Below, piece after piece: positions 33,522 through 42,895 of a stretch of 64,000 nucleotides of DNA (positions are counted from its first letter, which is position 1; each line of letters starts with the position of its first letter). The notes beneath the pieces were generated by a model, which saw only the letters and a list, made by a program, of their open reading frames with translations, made no database searches and had not been told where the DNA came from. The position numbers and the translations under genes were made by a program. The DNA is from Perlabentimonas gracilis (GTDB lineage Bacteria > Bacteroidota > Bacteroidia > Bacteroidales > Tenuifilaceae): positions 1 to 64,000 of the forward strand of contig NZ_JAANIG010000007.1 of NCBI RefSeq assembly GCF_011174675.1, given 5' to 3'.

Positions 33522-36083
33522 ATGAAAAAATTAGTTAGCGTTATAATTATCTTCCTTACCCTACATGCTGCCTGGGCACAGGAAAATTTTATTGAAGATT
33601 GGTTAGTTGCAGATGGTATAAGCGTTACACTTCCATCGTTGGCCAACATCAAAAATGTAAAGGGGAAAACCTTTGAGCCCATCGACTTGCTAAAGCAACA
33701 AACGCTTAGCTTTGAAAACTTTTACCCCGAAGAGGGTAAACACATTCAGGGAGCGAGCACTCGCTGGGTTAAGCATAGTGTAAACTCCCATAATGCAATA
33801 AACCTAAACCTCGCTAGCAACGATTACAAGTTGGTGCTGGCTGCAGCATACATCGAAACTGATGGTTTTTGGAAGGGAGATATTGAGGTGGAGTCAACAC
33901 TTCCCTTTGAACTGTACGTGGGCGAAAACAAAATAGCCGACAGGTACTCTGCGTCCAATTCAGCAAATCCCGTTTCGAAGGAGGTAAAGCTGCTGGCGGG
34001 TAATCATCTGGTTATGGTAAAACTACTAGCAACCGATACCCTTACCGGCCCATCCACATTGAAAGTGGCAGTTAAACCAAATTCAGATTTTGCTGTGGAT
34101 AAAATTGCGCTTAGCACCAACCCTCGTCAAGTAAAAACGCTAAAGCACCTGCTTCAGGGGCCAAAGCTATCGGGGGTTAGCGTATCGACCACAGGCGAGA
34201 TGGCGCTAATAACCGTTAGCGAGATGGATACCAAAGCCGAACGAAACAATTTTTACCGTCGAGTAGTAAGGTTGAGCGACAGCAAGACGATAACGTCATT
34301 CCGCCAGAACGAGGTGTCTCAACTAAAATGGATGCCCAAGGGCAACAAGCTATCATACATTGCCAATGGGAACCTATGGATTTACAATTTCGATTCGGGC
34401 ATTGAAAAGGAGGTTCTTAAGGGACTTAATGATATGATGGGGTACGAATGGTCACCCAACGAGGATTTCGTTATTTACAACGTATACGAGCGCGATGATA
34501 GCCGCAAGGGTGATATTAAGCAAATACTTACCATGGAGGATAGGCAATCGCACTGGCGAAGTCGCAGCTTCCTATACATCACTCACCTATCAGCGGGTAA
34601 GCACCAACGCCTTACATGGGGCAACCAATCCACCAGCTTGCATGATATAAGCCCCGATGGCAAAGCCATTCTTTTTAGTATTAGCCGTGAGGATTACAGC
34701 GAAAGACCGTACCGCCGACAAACCCTACTCCAGCTTAACCTCAACACGCTAGCCATTGACACGCTTTGGGCCGAAAAACTTTTTGCAACAACCGTAGCTT
34801 ACTCCCCCGACGGCACCAAGTTGTTGGCTACAGGAGCGCCCTTAGCCTTTGGCAATGTTGGAGTAAACGTTTCCGACAGAAAAATCCCCAACGGTTTCGA
34901 TACCCAGGCTTACATATATGATATCAAAACAGGTGCAGTGGATCCTATTACCCTCAACTTCGATCCTTCGGTACGGGGAGCACATTGGTGCCCAACCTCA
35001 AATAATATCTACATCAATACTGTGGATAAGGAGAAAAACACAGTTTTTGAGTACAATATTCGCCGCAAACGATTCGCACCCTTAGACCTGAGGGAGGAGA
35101 TGGTTGGTAGCCTAGATTTTGCCACAGGCAAGCCGCTGGCAGTGTACCTGGGTTCGGGGACCAACTCCTGGCCCAAGGCATATAGCATCGATCTAAAAAC
35201 GGGGAAAACACAAGTGGTTGACGATACCGATGCGGTGAATTATACCCACGTGAAGCTTGGCGAAGTAAAGGATTGGGAGTTTGTATCGGAGCGAGGGCAA
35301 AAGGTTGTGGGCAGGTACTACTTACCACCTAACTTTGACCCCAGCAACAAGTACCCCACCATTGTATACTACTACGGCGGTACAACCCCTGTTGGACGAG
35401 ACTTCGGTGGCCGATACCCCAAACAGCACTATGCCGCCAATGGGTTTGTAGTGTTGGTGTTGCAACCCAGTGGCACCATTGGCTTTGGGCAAGATTTTTC
35501 GGCTGCACATGTGAACGCCTGGGGCGAAATTACCGCCGACGAAATTATTGAGGGCACCAAAAAGTTTACCGCACAGCACAACTTTGTGAATGTGGATAAA
35601 ATTGGCTGCATTGGTGCTTCGTACGGTGGATTTATGACCATGTATCTGCTTACACAAACCGACATATTTGCAGCTGCCATTTCACATGCAGGCATAAGCT
35701 CCATATCGAGCTACTGGGGCGAGGGCTTTTGGGGATACTCCTATAGCGCCGAGGCCAGCGCAAATAGTTTCCCTTGGAACAACAGGGAACTTTATGTTGA
35801 TAGGAGCCCTCTATTCAATGCTCATAAGGTGGTTACGCCTTTGCTACTACTGCATGGAACAGACGACACCAATGTGCCCGTAGGAGAGAGCATTCAGATG
35901 TTCACCGCGCTAAAGCTGCTGGGCAAACCCGTTGATCTAATTCAAGTTGATGGCGAGGATCATCATATACTAAAGTACAGCAGGCGTATTGAGTGGACAA
36001 ATACCATTCTGGCATACTTTAGCAAGCATCTGAAGGACGAACAGGCATGGTGGAGCGAGCTTTACCCTGAGCAAAACTACTAA
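33522..36083 (+). CDS. Secreted S9-family (prolyl oligopeptidase-like) peptidase
   Basis: An 853-residue exported serine peptidase. A signal peptide occupies about 1-19. A beta-propeller-like region with WMPKGNKLSYIANG and ISPDGKAILF repeats extends to about 560. The C-terminal alpha/beta hydrolase domain has the nucleophile in CIGASYGGF near residue 700, the acid in HGTDDTNVPV near 782 and the histidine in DGEDHHI near 814. It is of the dipeptidyl-peptidase/acylaminoacyl-peptidase type and probably degrades peptides in the periplasm. Confidence 0.92.
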   Translation: MKKLVSVIIIFLTLHAAWAQENFIEDWLVADGISVTLPSLANIKNVKGKTFEPIDLLKQQTLSFENFYPEEGKHIQGASTRWVKHSVNSHNAINLNLASNDYKLVLAAAYIETDGFWKGDIEVESTLPFELYVGENKIADRYSASNSANPVSKEVKLLAGNHLVMVKLLATDTLTGPSTLKVAVKPNSDFAVDKIALSTNPRQVKTLKHLLQGPKLSGVSVSTTGEMALITVSEMDTKAERNNFYRRVVRLSDSKTITSFRQNEVSQLKWMPKGNKLSYIANGNLWIYNFDSGIEKEVLKGLNDMMGYEWSPNEDFVIYNVYERDDSRKGDIKQILTMEDRQSHWRSRSFLYITHLSAGKHQRLTWGNQSTSLHDISPDGKAILFSISREDYSERPYRRQTLLQLNLNTLAIDTLWAEKLFATTVAYSPDGTKLLATGAPLAFGNVGVNVSDRKIPNGFDTQAYIYDIKTGAVDPITLNFDPSVRGAHWCPTSNNIYINTVDKEKNTVFEYNIRRKRFAPLDLREEMVGSLDFATGKPLAVYLGSGTNSWPKAYSIDLKTGKTQVVDDTDAVNYTHVKLGEVKDWEFVSERGQKVVGRYYLPPNFDPSNKYPTIVYYYGGTTPVGRDFGGRYPKQHYAANGFVVLVLQPSGTIGFGQDFSAAHVNAWGEITADEIIEGTKKFTAQHNFVNVDKIGCIGASYGGFMTMYLLTQTDIFAAAISHAGISSISSYWGEGFWGYSYSAEASANSFPWNNRELYVDRSPLFNAHKVVTPLLLLHGTDDTNVPVGESIQMFTALKLLGKPVDLIQVDGEDHHILKYSRRIEWTNTILAYFSKHLKDEQAWWSELYPEQNY

Positions 36084-36102
36084 TGATTCAAAACTTATTT
36101 TG

Positions 36103-36429
36103 AAGAGGGTGTCTTAAAAGTCTAAAAATCATTTTTATTCATTAGTGTCCGACTAAGTATTTTGTAAAATGATAATAATGTGATAGATTTAGCTTCGCTG
36201 CTACTTCGTGGTCTCGCTTCGCTCGAAATCTATATTTATTAGTCGGTCAGTAGTGATTTTTATTCTCTTTGTGTTCCTGCCTGTTCAGCAGACAGGTTTT
36301 GTGATTTCTTTGTGAGTCACTTCGGTAAACACTTCGATATACTCAGTGCACCGCTCAGCGCATCGCTTTGTTTATCTGTATTTTAAATATTACACAAAGT
36401 TCCATAGAGGACTTATGAGACACCCCTTT
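36103..36429. mobile_element. Miniature inverted-repeat element, 327 bp
   Basis: The ends are 20-base imperfect inverted repeats: 36103-36122 (containing GGGTGTCTTAAAAGTC) and 36410-36429 (containing GACTTATGAGACACCC), with 16 of 20 positions pairing. The interior has no gene. It contains another small element (36141-36255) and a CCTGCCTG/CAGACAGG palindrome (36276-36296). Ends of this kind occur in full-size insertion sequences, so this is probably a non-autonomous derivative. No convincing target duplication is seen at the outer ends. It fills most of the gene-free stretch between the S9 peptidase and the Lrp gene. Confidence 0.7.
36141..36255. mobile_element. Nested 115-bp miniature element with 10-bp target duplication
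   Basis: The ends ATTAGTGTCCGACTAA (36141-36156) and TTAGTCGGTCAGTAGT region (36239-36255) are inverted repeats matching at 13 of 16 positions. The element is flanked exactly by the perfect direct repeat ATTTTTATTC (36131-36140 and 36256-36265). A 10-bp duplication fits transposases of the IS4 type. It must have inserted into the larger element that surrounds it. Confidence 0.72.
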
Positions 36430-36526
36430 TATAAAATCAATTTTTAATAAAAATGAACCCGAATGGGATATGTTTGCTTACAATTCATTAATTTTATGAC
36501 GTAATTAATTTAAATCTGTAACAAGA

Positions 36527-37015
36527 ATGGCCGATTCAAAATACCAGGTCGATGAGGTTGACCAGAAGATACTGGCGTACCTAGTGAAAAATGCACGTAT
36601 GCCTTTCCTCGAGATTGCTCGAGAGTGTGGCATATCGGGTGCAGCTATCCATCAAAGGGTTCGAAAGATGGAGGAAGCAGGCATAATTGATGGTTCACGA
36701 ATGATAGTTATGCCCAAGGCATTGGGTTACGATGTATGCGCATTTGTGGGTGTGCAGTTTGCAGCAGCAAATCAGTACGAGGGGGTGGTTGAAGCATTAC
36801 GACAGATGCAGGAGGTTGTGGAGTGCCATTTTATTACAGGCCAATTTGCTCTGCTGCTTAAGATCTTCTGTCGAGATAATGAGCACCTGATGGAGGTGCT
36901 GGTGAACACTATTCAGAATATCCCCGGGGTAATGAATACCGAAACATTTATCTCACTCGATCAGGCCTTCGAGCGGCAGGTTTACGTAAAAGACAAGTGG
37001 TTGGTAAAGAAATGA
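36527..37015 (+). CDS. Lrp/AsnC-family transcriptional regulator
   Basis: A 162-residue Lrp-type regulator. The N-terminal HTH reads VDQKILAYLVKNARMPFLEIARECGISGAAIHQRVRKMEEAGII. The rest is the ligand-binding RAM/ACT-like domain. It probably responds to an amino acid and assembles as dimers to octamers. It stands alone and is convergent with the hybrid kinase gene, whose stop is two bases away. Confidence 0.92.
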   Translation: MADSKYQVDEVDQKILAYLVKNARMPFLEIARECGISGAAIHQRVRKMEEAGIIDGSRMIVMPKALGYDVCAFVGVQFAAANQYEGVVEALRQMQEVVECHFITGQFALLLKIFCRDNEHLMEVLVNTIQNIPGVMNTETFISLDQAFERQVYVKDKWLVKK

Positions 37016-37017
37016 GT

Positions 37018-39582
37018 TTAAGCTTCGGAGCTTAAGTGCTGCGTGAGCTTGACTAGTAGATCCTCCTTTCGAATTGGCTTGCTCATATAATCATTACATC
37101 CTGCGGCAAAGCACTTTTCTTTTTCCTCGCTGTGATAAAAAGCCGTATTTATAATTACAGGCACCTCTGGGTTCAGTTTCCTAATGTTTTTCAGGGCATT
37201 TATTCCATCTAGTATGGGCATTTGCACATCCATAAGAACTAGACTAACGGCAGGATTATCGCGGAGCATATTAATTGCCTGAACCCCATCCTTGGCCCAC
37301 AGAATAGTTAGGTCGATATCGGAGAGAAACGCCTCAATAAGCTTATAGTTACTAACCACATCCTCGGCTACTAGAATTGTTCTACCCCTGAGTAACGTCA
37401 AATCGTAGGTCTCGGACTTAGTGCTAATCGAAACAACCGCCATATCCTCGTTGGGCGTGTAGGGTATGGTGAAGTAAAAGGTAGAACCTTTGCCTAAGTG
37501 TGAGTCGAGCCAAATTCTTCCACCGAGAGCCTCAACCAATTCGTTGCAAATCGCTAATCCCAGCCCTGTTCCCGAGTACACATTGGTCTCGGCACCCGTG
37601 CTAAACTTACTAAACCTTTCGAATATCAACTCATGCTTATCGGCCTCGATACCGGCACCCGTATCCTTAACAAAAAATATTAACTCCTCTGCACCAGAAA
37701 GCCGGTAGCCAAGGGTGATCTGTCCCTCAGGTGTAAACTTTAGGGCATTCCATAGCAGATTCGATAAAACCTGGCGTAAACGAACACCATCGGTCATAAC
37801 AACAAGCCGATTGCACCTGTCGTCATAGTCGGCTACAAGTTGGAGCTTACGGTTATTAAGGGTCTCAAGCTCTTGCTGAAAGAATAATTTTATCTCATTA
37901 AGGATATCGTCAAGAACAACAGGTTTTATCTTTGTTTTAAGTTGCCCTGCCTCAATTATTGAAATATCAAGAATGTCGTTAATAAGGTTCATTAACACCT
38001 CGCCATTGCTTTTAATTATCTTCACATACTCGGCCTTAGCCTCGCTGGGCGACTCCTTGTCGGCGAGCAAATACGAAAACCCCACTATTGCGTTCATTGG
38101 CGTGCGTATCTCATGCGACATATTAGTGAGAAAGGCTGTTTTAAGCTTGTCGGCCTCCTCAGCCCTATCCTTTGCCACCTTTAGCTCCCATGTCCGTTCC
38201 TCCACAATATTCTCGAGCTGCTCTTGATACTCGTTCAGCTGAGCCTCAACACGTTTACGATGACCAATCTCCTCGAGGAGTTTCTCGTTCGCCTTACTTT
38301 TATATCGATACCGGCTGTATGTAAAGTATGAAAACAATATGAAAAGTAGTGCTAGCATTGCCAAAAGGGTAATCCAAATTCGAATTTGTGTTTTCTCACT
38401 CTCCTCAAGGGCTCTTTGCTTTGAGAGAAGTTCAATTTGTCGCTGCTTATCGTTTAGCTTGTAGCGGGTCTCCAGCTCTACAAGTAGGTTCGATTGGTCG
38501 ACACTAAACACAGAATCGCGGAGCGTTAAAAAGTTGGACAAATACTCATGGGCCTTACGGTAGTCGCCTATACTCACGTAAACCTCTGAAAGGAGCCTAC
38601 TAACCCTAACCAAATGTCTTTGCGAATTACTTTTTGAGGCAATTTCCCATGCTTGATTAAGCATTGCTATGGCTTGGTTGTACCTTTTTTGGGCAAAGTA
38701 AGAATCGCCCAGATAGTATAGTGCGTTGGCAACCCCATCAATATTATTAACAGCAGCAAAGTTTAACCTAGCCTCCTCAAAGTAGTTTATGGCACGCTGA
38801 AACTCCTGCGTACGAAGGTAAACCGTACCTATATTGATTAGGGTATTTCCGTAGCTTACCCTATCTGCATCCCTATCCTTCGAGTCTAATGATCGTTTAA
38901 GGTAATCTAGAGCCGTTGGGTAACGCCCTTGTTCGGCAAAAGCACGTCCCATATTGTTATAGGCCTTCGCAATGCCGTCGGTGTACTTAATCTGCTGGCT
39001 GATCTCGAGGCTCTTTTGAAAAAAATCTAACGCTACGGCCCTCTCTCCAAAGTAGAAATACACATTTCCAAGCTCACGGGTTAGGTCGGCAAGGGATATG
39101 CGATTACCCAACCTTATAGCCAAATCAATGGCATGCTGGGTATTCTCGATTGAGTTTTTAAAGTCACCTATTCGAGTAAAAATATTCCCGTACAGCTGGT
39201 AGCTCTCAACAAGCTGAGCGCTATCGCTAACGCTCACAAAGAATAGATGCGCTTCTTCTAAATGGTCAAGAGCTACTGCGTACTCACCCGTAATTGATTT
39301 TGCTTTTGAAAGGAGCAAGTGAGCCTTTGCTTCTCCCGCTTCATCCTCCCGATCCTTGGCAAGAAGCAATGCTCGCTCTGCATAAATAATGGCTTGGTCG
39401 GGGTACCTATGTAAGATTTTCTCTGTGGTGGAGAGCAAAACCTCTAGGCGCTTCTCCTCGGAGGTTGTGCTTATAATTCTATTAATTGAATCGGTATTTA
39501 AATTGGTAGCATATCCACACAGCCAGGCTAACACCACGATAAGTGTAAGCACCACGGTTCGTAAATTTATGGGTTTGGGCAT
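37018..39582 (-). CDS. TPR-containing hybrid histidine kinase
   Basis: An 854-residue sensor. A signal/anchor segment lies at the N-terminus, then about seven TPR repeats (residues about 40-370) in the periplasm, one membrane helix near 400-421 and a coiled coil. HisKA has the phosphorylated histidine in NMSHEIRTPMNAIVGF near 489. HATPase motifs are LLWNALKFTPEG, VKDTGAGI and SGTGLGLAI. A C-terminal receiver domain has its aspartate in VLMDVQMPILDG near 783 and KPI near 840. No output gene is adjacent, so the phosphorelay partner is elsewhere. Confidence 0.93.
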   Translation of the reverse strand: MPKPINLRTVVLTLIVVLAWLCGYATNLNTDSINRIISTTSEEKRLEVLLSTTEKILHRYPDQAIIYAERALLLAKDREDEAGEAKAHLLLSKAKSITGEYAVALDHLEEAHLFFVSVSDSAQLVESYQLYGNIFTRIGDFKNSIENTQHAIDLAIRLGNRISLADLTRELGNVYFYFGERAVALDFFQKSLEISQQIKYTDGIAKAYNNMGRAFAEQGRYPTALDYLKRSLDSKDRDADRVSYGNTLINIGTVYLRTQEFQRAINYFEEARLNFAAVNNIDGVANALYYLGDSYFAQKRYNQAIAMLNQAWEIASKSNSQRHLVRVSRLLSEVYVSIGDYRKAHEYLSNFLTLRDSVFSVDQSNLLVELETRYKLNDKQRQIELLSKQRALEESEKTQIRIWITLLAMLALLFILFSYFTYSRYRYKSKANEKLLEEIGHRKRVEAQLNEYQEQLENIVEERTWELKVAKDRAEEADKLKTAFLTNMSHEIRTPMNAIVGFSYLLADKESPSEAKAEYVKIIKSNGEVLMNLINDILDISIIEAGQLKTKIKPVVLDDILNEIKLFFQQELETLNNRKLQLVADYDDRCNRLVVMTDGVRLRQVLSNLLWNALKFTPEGQITLGYRLSGAEELIFFVKDTGAGIEADKHELIFERFSKFSTGAETNVYSGTGLGLAICNELVEALGGRIWLDSHLGKGSTFYFTIPYTPNEDMAVVSISTKSETYDLTLLRGRTILVAEDVVSNYKLIEAFLSDIDLTILWAKDGVQAINMLRDNPAVSLVLMDVQMPILDGINALKNIRKLNPEVPVIINTAFYHSEEKEKCFAAGCNDYMSKPIRKEDLLVKLTQHLSSEA

Positions 39583-39671
39583 TGGGATTCTGTTTGTTGT
39601 AAAAATAGTAAAGTTTGTTTGGAATTACGCCAATTTGTGCCTTTAGGTTTCGAAAGGTTTACGGTTTAAAC

Positions 39672-39694
39672 AAAAAAAGGGGGCAAGGGCCCCC
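39672..39694 (-). terminator. Terminator of the 72-aa gene
   Basis: GGGGGC (39679-39684) pairs with GCCCCC (39689-39694). On the minus strand the stem is followed by seven T. Confidence 0.8.
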
Positions 39695-39719
39695 TAAAAG
39701 TCAAATATTTATTTCAAGA

Positions 39720-39938
39720 CTAAAAGTCGTCATCTTCATCATCAGCTATCTCGTCATCATAAAATTCATCCTTTAGATAATCAATTTCAATGTCCTCTAG
39801 CTCGTCAATCTCATCGAAAAAAGCACGCTTTGGGTTTTTCTCCTTTTTTACCGGTTTGAGCTTACGATTCTTTTTGAACTCTTCGGCGCCAGCATACAAG
39901 TCTCGCTCTGGCTTTCTCATTTCCTTCTTTGATTTCAT
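39720..39938 (-). CDS. Small charged hypothetical protein (72 aa)
   Basis: A 72-residue protein split into a basic first half (KSKKEMRKPERD, KKNRKLKPVKKEKNPKR) and a very acidic second half (DEIDELEDIEIDYLKDEFYDDE, ending DDEDDDF). It is probably unstructured alone, and may bind nucleic acid or a ribosome-associated partner. It has its own terminator, which supports real expression. I recognise no family. Confidence 0.6.
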   Translation of the reverse strand: MKSKKEMRKPERDLYAGAEEFKKNRKLKPVKKEKNPKRAFFDEIDELEDIEIDYLKDEFYDDEIADDEDDDF

Positions 39939-40291
39939 TACTGAAATTGTTAAAGATTAAGTTTGTGTTTTGTGAATTTTGATTAGTGAATAGTAGGTTT
40001 GCTGGTAATGCATTATGGTCAAAACGATAGAATTAATTTGTCTGCAATTATATAATATTTTTTTATATTCCCTTCTGAGTGAAGCTAGTTTTTAAAGCAG
40101 ATTATTTGCTAATAACTTTTGTACAAATTATAAAATAAATAGTGGTTTGTCAACACTATCGCATTAAAAAATTAATGCTAATAACGCATTAAACCCCGAT
40201 TTGTTTCGATATTATGCTGTAAAATAGTTCTGTCTTCTGTATTTGCGTTGGGGGTTTTAGTACATTTGCGAGTCAAAACCACCTCTTACAT
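39939..40291. other. AT-rich intergenic region with GCATTAA repeats
   Basis: The region between the divergent 72-aa gene and the AspT-like gene is AT-rich with no gene. Near its right end GCATTAA occurs at 40161-40167 and 40186-40192, and inverted as TTAATGC at 40172-40178, a possible operator. A -7-type box TACATTTG (40261-40268) lies just before the transporter gene. Confidence 0.4.
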
Positions 40292-41884
40292 ATGGAACTG
40301 ATTACTAACCCCATATTTGCCCTATTTGCAATCATATCGTTAGGGTTTATACTAGGCAATATAAAAATTAGGGGCTTTTCCTTTGATGTATCGGCAGTAC
40401 TATTTGTTGCCCTTGCTTTTGGACACTTTGGAGTTGTGGTGCCGCAAGTAATAGAACGTATTGGTATGGTACTTTTCATTTTCACCGTAGGAATACAGGC
40501 TGGGCCTGGCTTTATGAACTCTTTTAAAAAACAAGGTCGAAACCTGGCCCTTATGGCCTCGCTAATAGTGCTAATTGGTGTTTTGCTGGCGCTTGCAGCA
40601 ATGCACATATTTGATATCGACTCTGCACTAATGGTGGGTATACTATGCGGAGCACTTACAAGCACACCCGGACTCACCGTTGCAATTGATGCCACTGCAT
40701 CGCCCTTGGCGTCCATTGGATATGGTATTGCTTACCCCGTGGGTGTAGTTGGTGTAATTCTGTTCGTTAGGCTGTTGCCCAGGCTACTCAAAATTGATAT
40801 TTCCTATGAAAACCGCAAAACGGAACAGGCTGAGCGAGGCTCCTACCCCGTTATAAGCTTCGCTCATTTTGAAGTTGATAATGTATCTGTTACGGGAAAA
40901 TCGCTTAACGAGATCAACCTCCGATCGATGACAGGCGCTACCGTTTCGAGGGTTCAGCACAACGATAGCTGTATAACTCCCCAGTTCGACACCAAGCTTA
41001 GCCAGGGTGATATTATTAGGGCTGTGGGCTCGGAGCAGGCACTGGCTAAAGTTGAGGTACTAATTGGCCCAAGGGTAAACAAACAGATTCCACTTGGCAA
41101 GGATTACACCGTGGAGCAGCTACTTGTTACCAATAAGGAGCTAGTTGGCAAAAGCTTGAACGAGCTCTCGTTGCACCATAATTTTGATGCAGTGGTTACA
41201 CGCATCAGGCGAAGCGGAATAGATATTGCCCCTTCGCCCGACTTACATATACGATTTGGCGATAAGCTAACCGTTGCTTGCCCAAAGGAGAGCATGTTGG
41301 GACTGGGTTCGTTGCTCGGCAACGACGAAAGATTGCTTTCCGACACTGATTTTCTGCCCATTGCCCTTGGAATTGTAATTGGTATACTTATTGGCTATTT
41401 AGAGATTTCATTTTTAGGACGATTCAATTTAGGCTTAGGACTTAGCGGTGGGGTGCTTATTGCTGCTTTAGTGCTTAGTGGCATTGGTCGCACGGGTCCA
41501 ATTGTATGGACCATGAGCGGGAGCGCCAACCAGCTGCTTCGGCAGATGGGTCTTCTCTTCTTTCTAGCAGCTGTGGGAACTAAGGCTGGCGAGCACCTTA
41601 TGGAAACCATTTCGCAGTCGGGGGTTACCCTGCTTATTATTGGCTTCGCCATTACCATTCTGCCCATGCTATCGGCCTTAATTCTCAATAAATATATCTT
41701 TAAATTCAATCTCTTTGAACTGCTGGGAGCCATAACTGGCGGTATGACCAGCACCCCTGGCCTTGCTGCATGCGACACGCTAACCCACAGCAACACTCCG
41801 GGTAGGGCATACGCTGCAGTTTACCCCATTGCCATGGTAGTTCTTATTATATTTGTACAGATACTAGTTCGTTTAGTATCATAA
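40292..41884 (+). CDS. AspT/YidE-type transporter with RCK_C domains
   Basis: A 530-residue membrane protein of the aspartate:alanine exchanger family. Two homologous membrane halves (residues about 1-165 and 350-530) flank two TrkA-C (RCK_C) domains in the centre. The halves share the motif GALTSTPGLTVAIDA and GGMTSTPGLAACDTL. The central domains carry LNEINLRSMTGATVSRVQH and LNELSLHHNFDAVVTRIRR. The substrate is unknown; relatives exchange amino or dicarboxylic acids. It is followed 13 bases later by the AEC transporter gene. Confidence 0.88.
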   Translation: MELITNPIFALFAIISLGFILGNIKIRGFSFDVSAVLFVALAFGHFGVVVPQVIERIGMVLFIFTVGIQAGPGFMNSFKKQGRNLALMASLIVLIGVLLALAAMHIFDIDSALMVGILCGALTSTPGLTVAIDATASPLASIGYGIAYPVGVVGVILFVRLLPRLLKIDISYENRKTEQAERGSYPVISFAHFEVDNVSVTGKSLNEINLRSMTGATVSRVQHNDSCITPQFDTKLSQGDIIRAVGSEQALAKVEVLIGPRVNKQIPLGKDYTVEQLLVTNKELVGKSLNELSLHHNFDAVVTRIRRSGIDIAPSPDLHIRFGDKLTVACPKESMLGLGSLLGNDERLLSDTDFLPIALGIVIGILIGYLEISFLGRFNLGLGLSGGVLIAALVLSGIGRTGPIVWTMSGSANQLLRQMGLLFFLAAVGTKAGEHLMETISQSGVTLLIIGFAITILPMLSALILNKYIFKFNLFELLGAITGGMTSTPGLAACDTLTHSNTPGRAYAAVYPIAMVVLIIFVQILVRLVS

Positions 41885-41897
41885 AAAAGTAAGCTGG

Positions 41898-42854
41898 ATG
41901 GCAACGGAGATAATACTTAGGCAACTCCTAATTTTTGGTATACTTATGGGTGCTGGAGCCCTAGGCTTCTGGCGAAAATTAATTACTACCGAGATGAAGA
42001 ACAACCTAGCTCGTGTGGTAATTGATGTAACGCTGCCCTTTCTTATTTTCACCACATTTGCCAATATGGAGGCCAACCCTAAGGTTTTGCAGAACGGCCT
42101 TTTAGTTTTTGCTTTAGCCTTTGTTAACCTTGTAGTTTTTAACCTTGTGGGAAGGTTGTCGTCGCGTATCCTAGGCCTTAAAACTCCGCAGGCAACGGTG
42201 CACACGCTTCACTCAATGTTAGGCAACATTGTGTTCCTGGGTTTCCCCTTGCTCGATGCGCTGTTCCCAAACGGAGTGGGTGTTTTCTACGGAGCCATGT
42301 ATCAGCTTGCATCCAACACCATCACCTTTACCTACGGAGTGTATAAACTGAGCGCAGGAACACAAAAATCGGGATGGAAAAGCCTTATCAATCCCAATAC
42401 CATTGCTTTAGTGCTAGGTGCTCTTATTCTACTTTTGGCGATCCCTATTCCAAAGGTTGTAAGCATTTCGTTCGAAAGCCTTGGGCGTTGCACAAGCCCA
42501 CTATCAATGATATACATTGGCGCTATGCTTGCCTCCATGAGCATTAGAAAAGCCATTAAGCACAGAAGTATCTACCTCCTTAGCCTAAACAAGCTAATTC
42601 TTGTTCCATCTATACTGGCAATTCTATACCTGTCAACACTAAATATACTGGGGATTAACATTTCAAAGGAGGCATTTTTTGTAATAATTCTTCAGGCTGC
42701 AATGCCATGTCAAACCATTGTTGTTGTGCTATCGCACAGGTATAATGGCGATCATCAACTAGCCGGAGGGAACCTGTTTGTAACCACCCTGCTTAGCATT
42801 GTAACCCTTCCGCTGGTTTTTGCCATAGTGCAGTGGGTGTGGAGTACGATATAG
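41898..42854 (+). CDS. AEC-family transporter
   Basis: A 318-residue membrane protein with about ten helices of the auxin-efflux-carrier family, whose bacterial members carry malate or other organic acids. The N-terminal half has RVVIDVTLPFLIFTTFANME and GNIVFLGFPLLDALFPNGVGVFYGAMYQL. The C-terminal half has LQAAMPCQTIVVVLSHRYNGD. It is probably co-transcribed with the AspT-like gene, so both may move related acids. Confidence 0.87.
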   Translation: MATEIILRQLLIFGILMGAGALGFWRKLITTEMKNNLARVVIDVTLPFLIFTTFANMEANPKVLQNGLLVFALAFVNLVVFNLVGRLSSRILGLKTPQATVHTLHSMLGNIVFLGFPLLDALFPNGVGVFYGAMYQLASNTITFTYGVYKLSAGTQKSGWKSLINPNTIALVLGALILLLAIPIPKVVSISFESLGRCTSPLSMIYIGAMLASMSIRKAIKHRSIYLLSLNKLILVPSILAILYLSTLNILGINISKEAFFVIILQAAMPCQTIVVVLSHRYNGDHQLAGGNLFVTTLLSIVTLPLVFAIVQWVWSTI

Positions 42855-42868
42855 TGGAATATTTTACA

Positions 42869-42876
42869 TAAATTTG
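42869..42876 (+). promoter_or_regulatory. Candidate -7 box of the UpxY gene
   Basis: TAAATTTG matches TAnnTTTG and would start a transcript close to the GTG at 42896. No clear -33 element is seen. Confidence 0.4.
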
Positions 42877-42895
42877 TGCTGAAAAGATTTTTGCT

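Noticed and set aside
36103-36429. Degraded transposase inside the miniature element
   Set aside because: No frame in the interior gives a recognisable transposase fragment.
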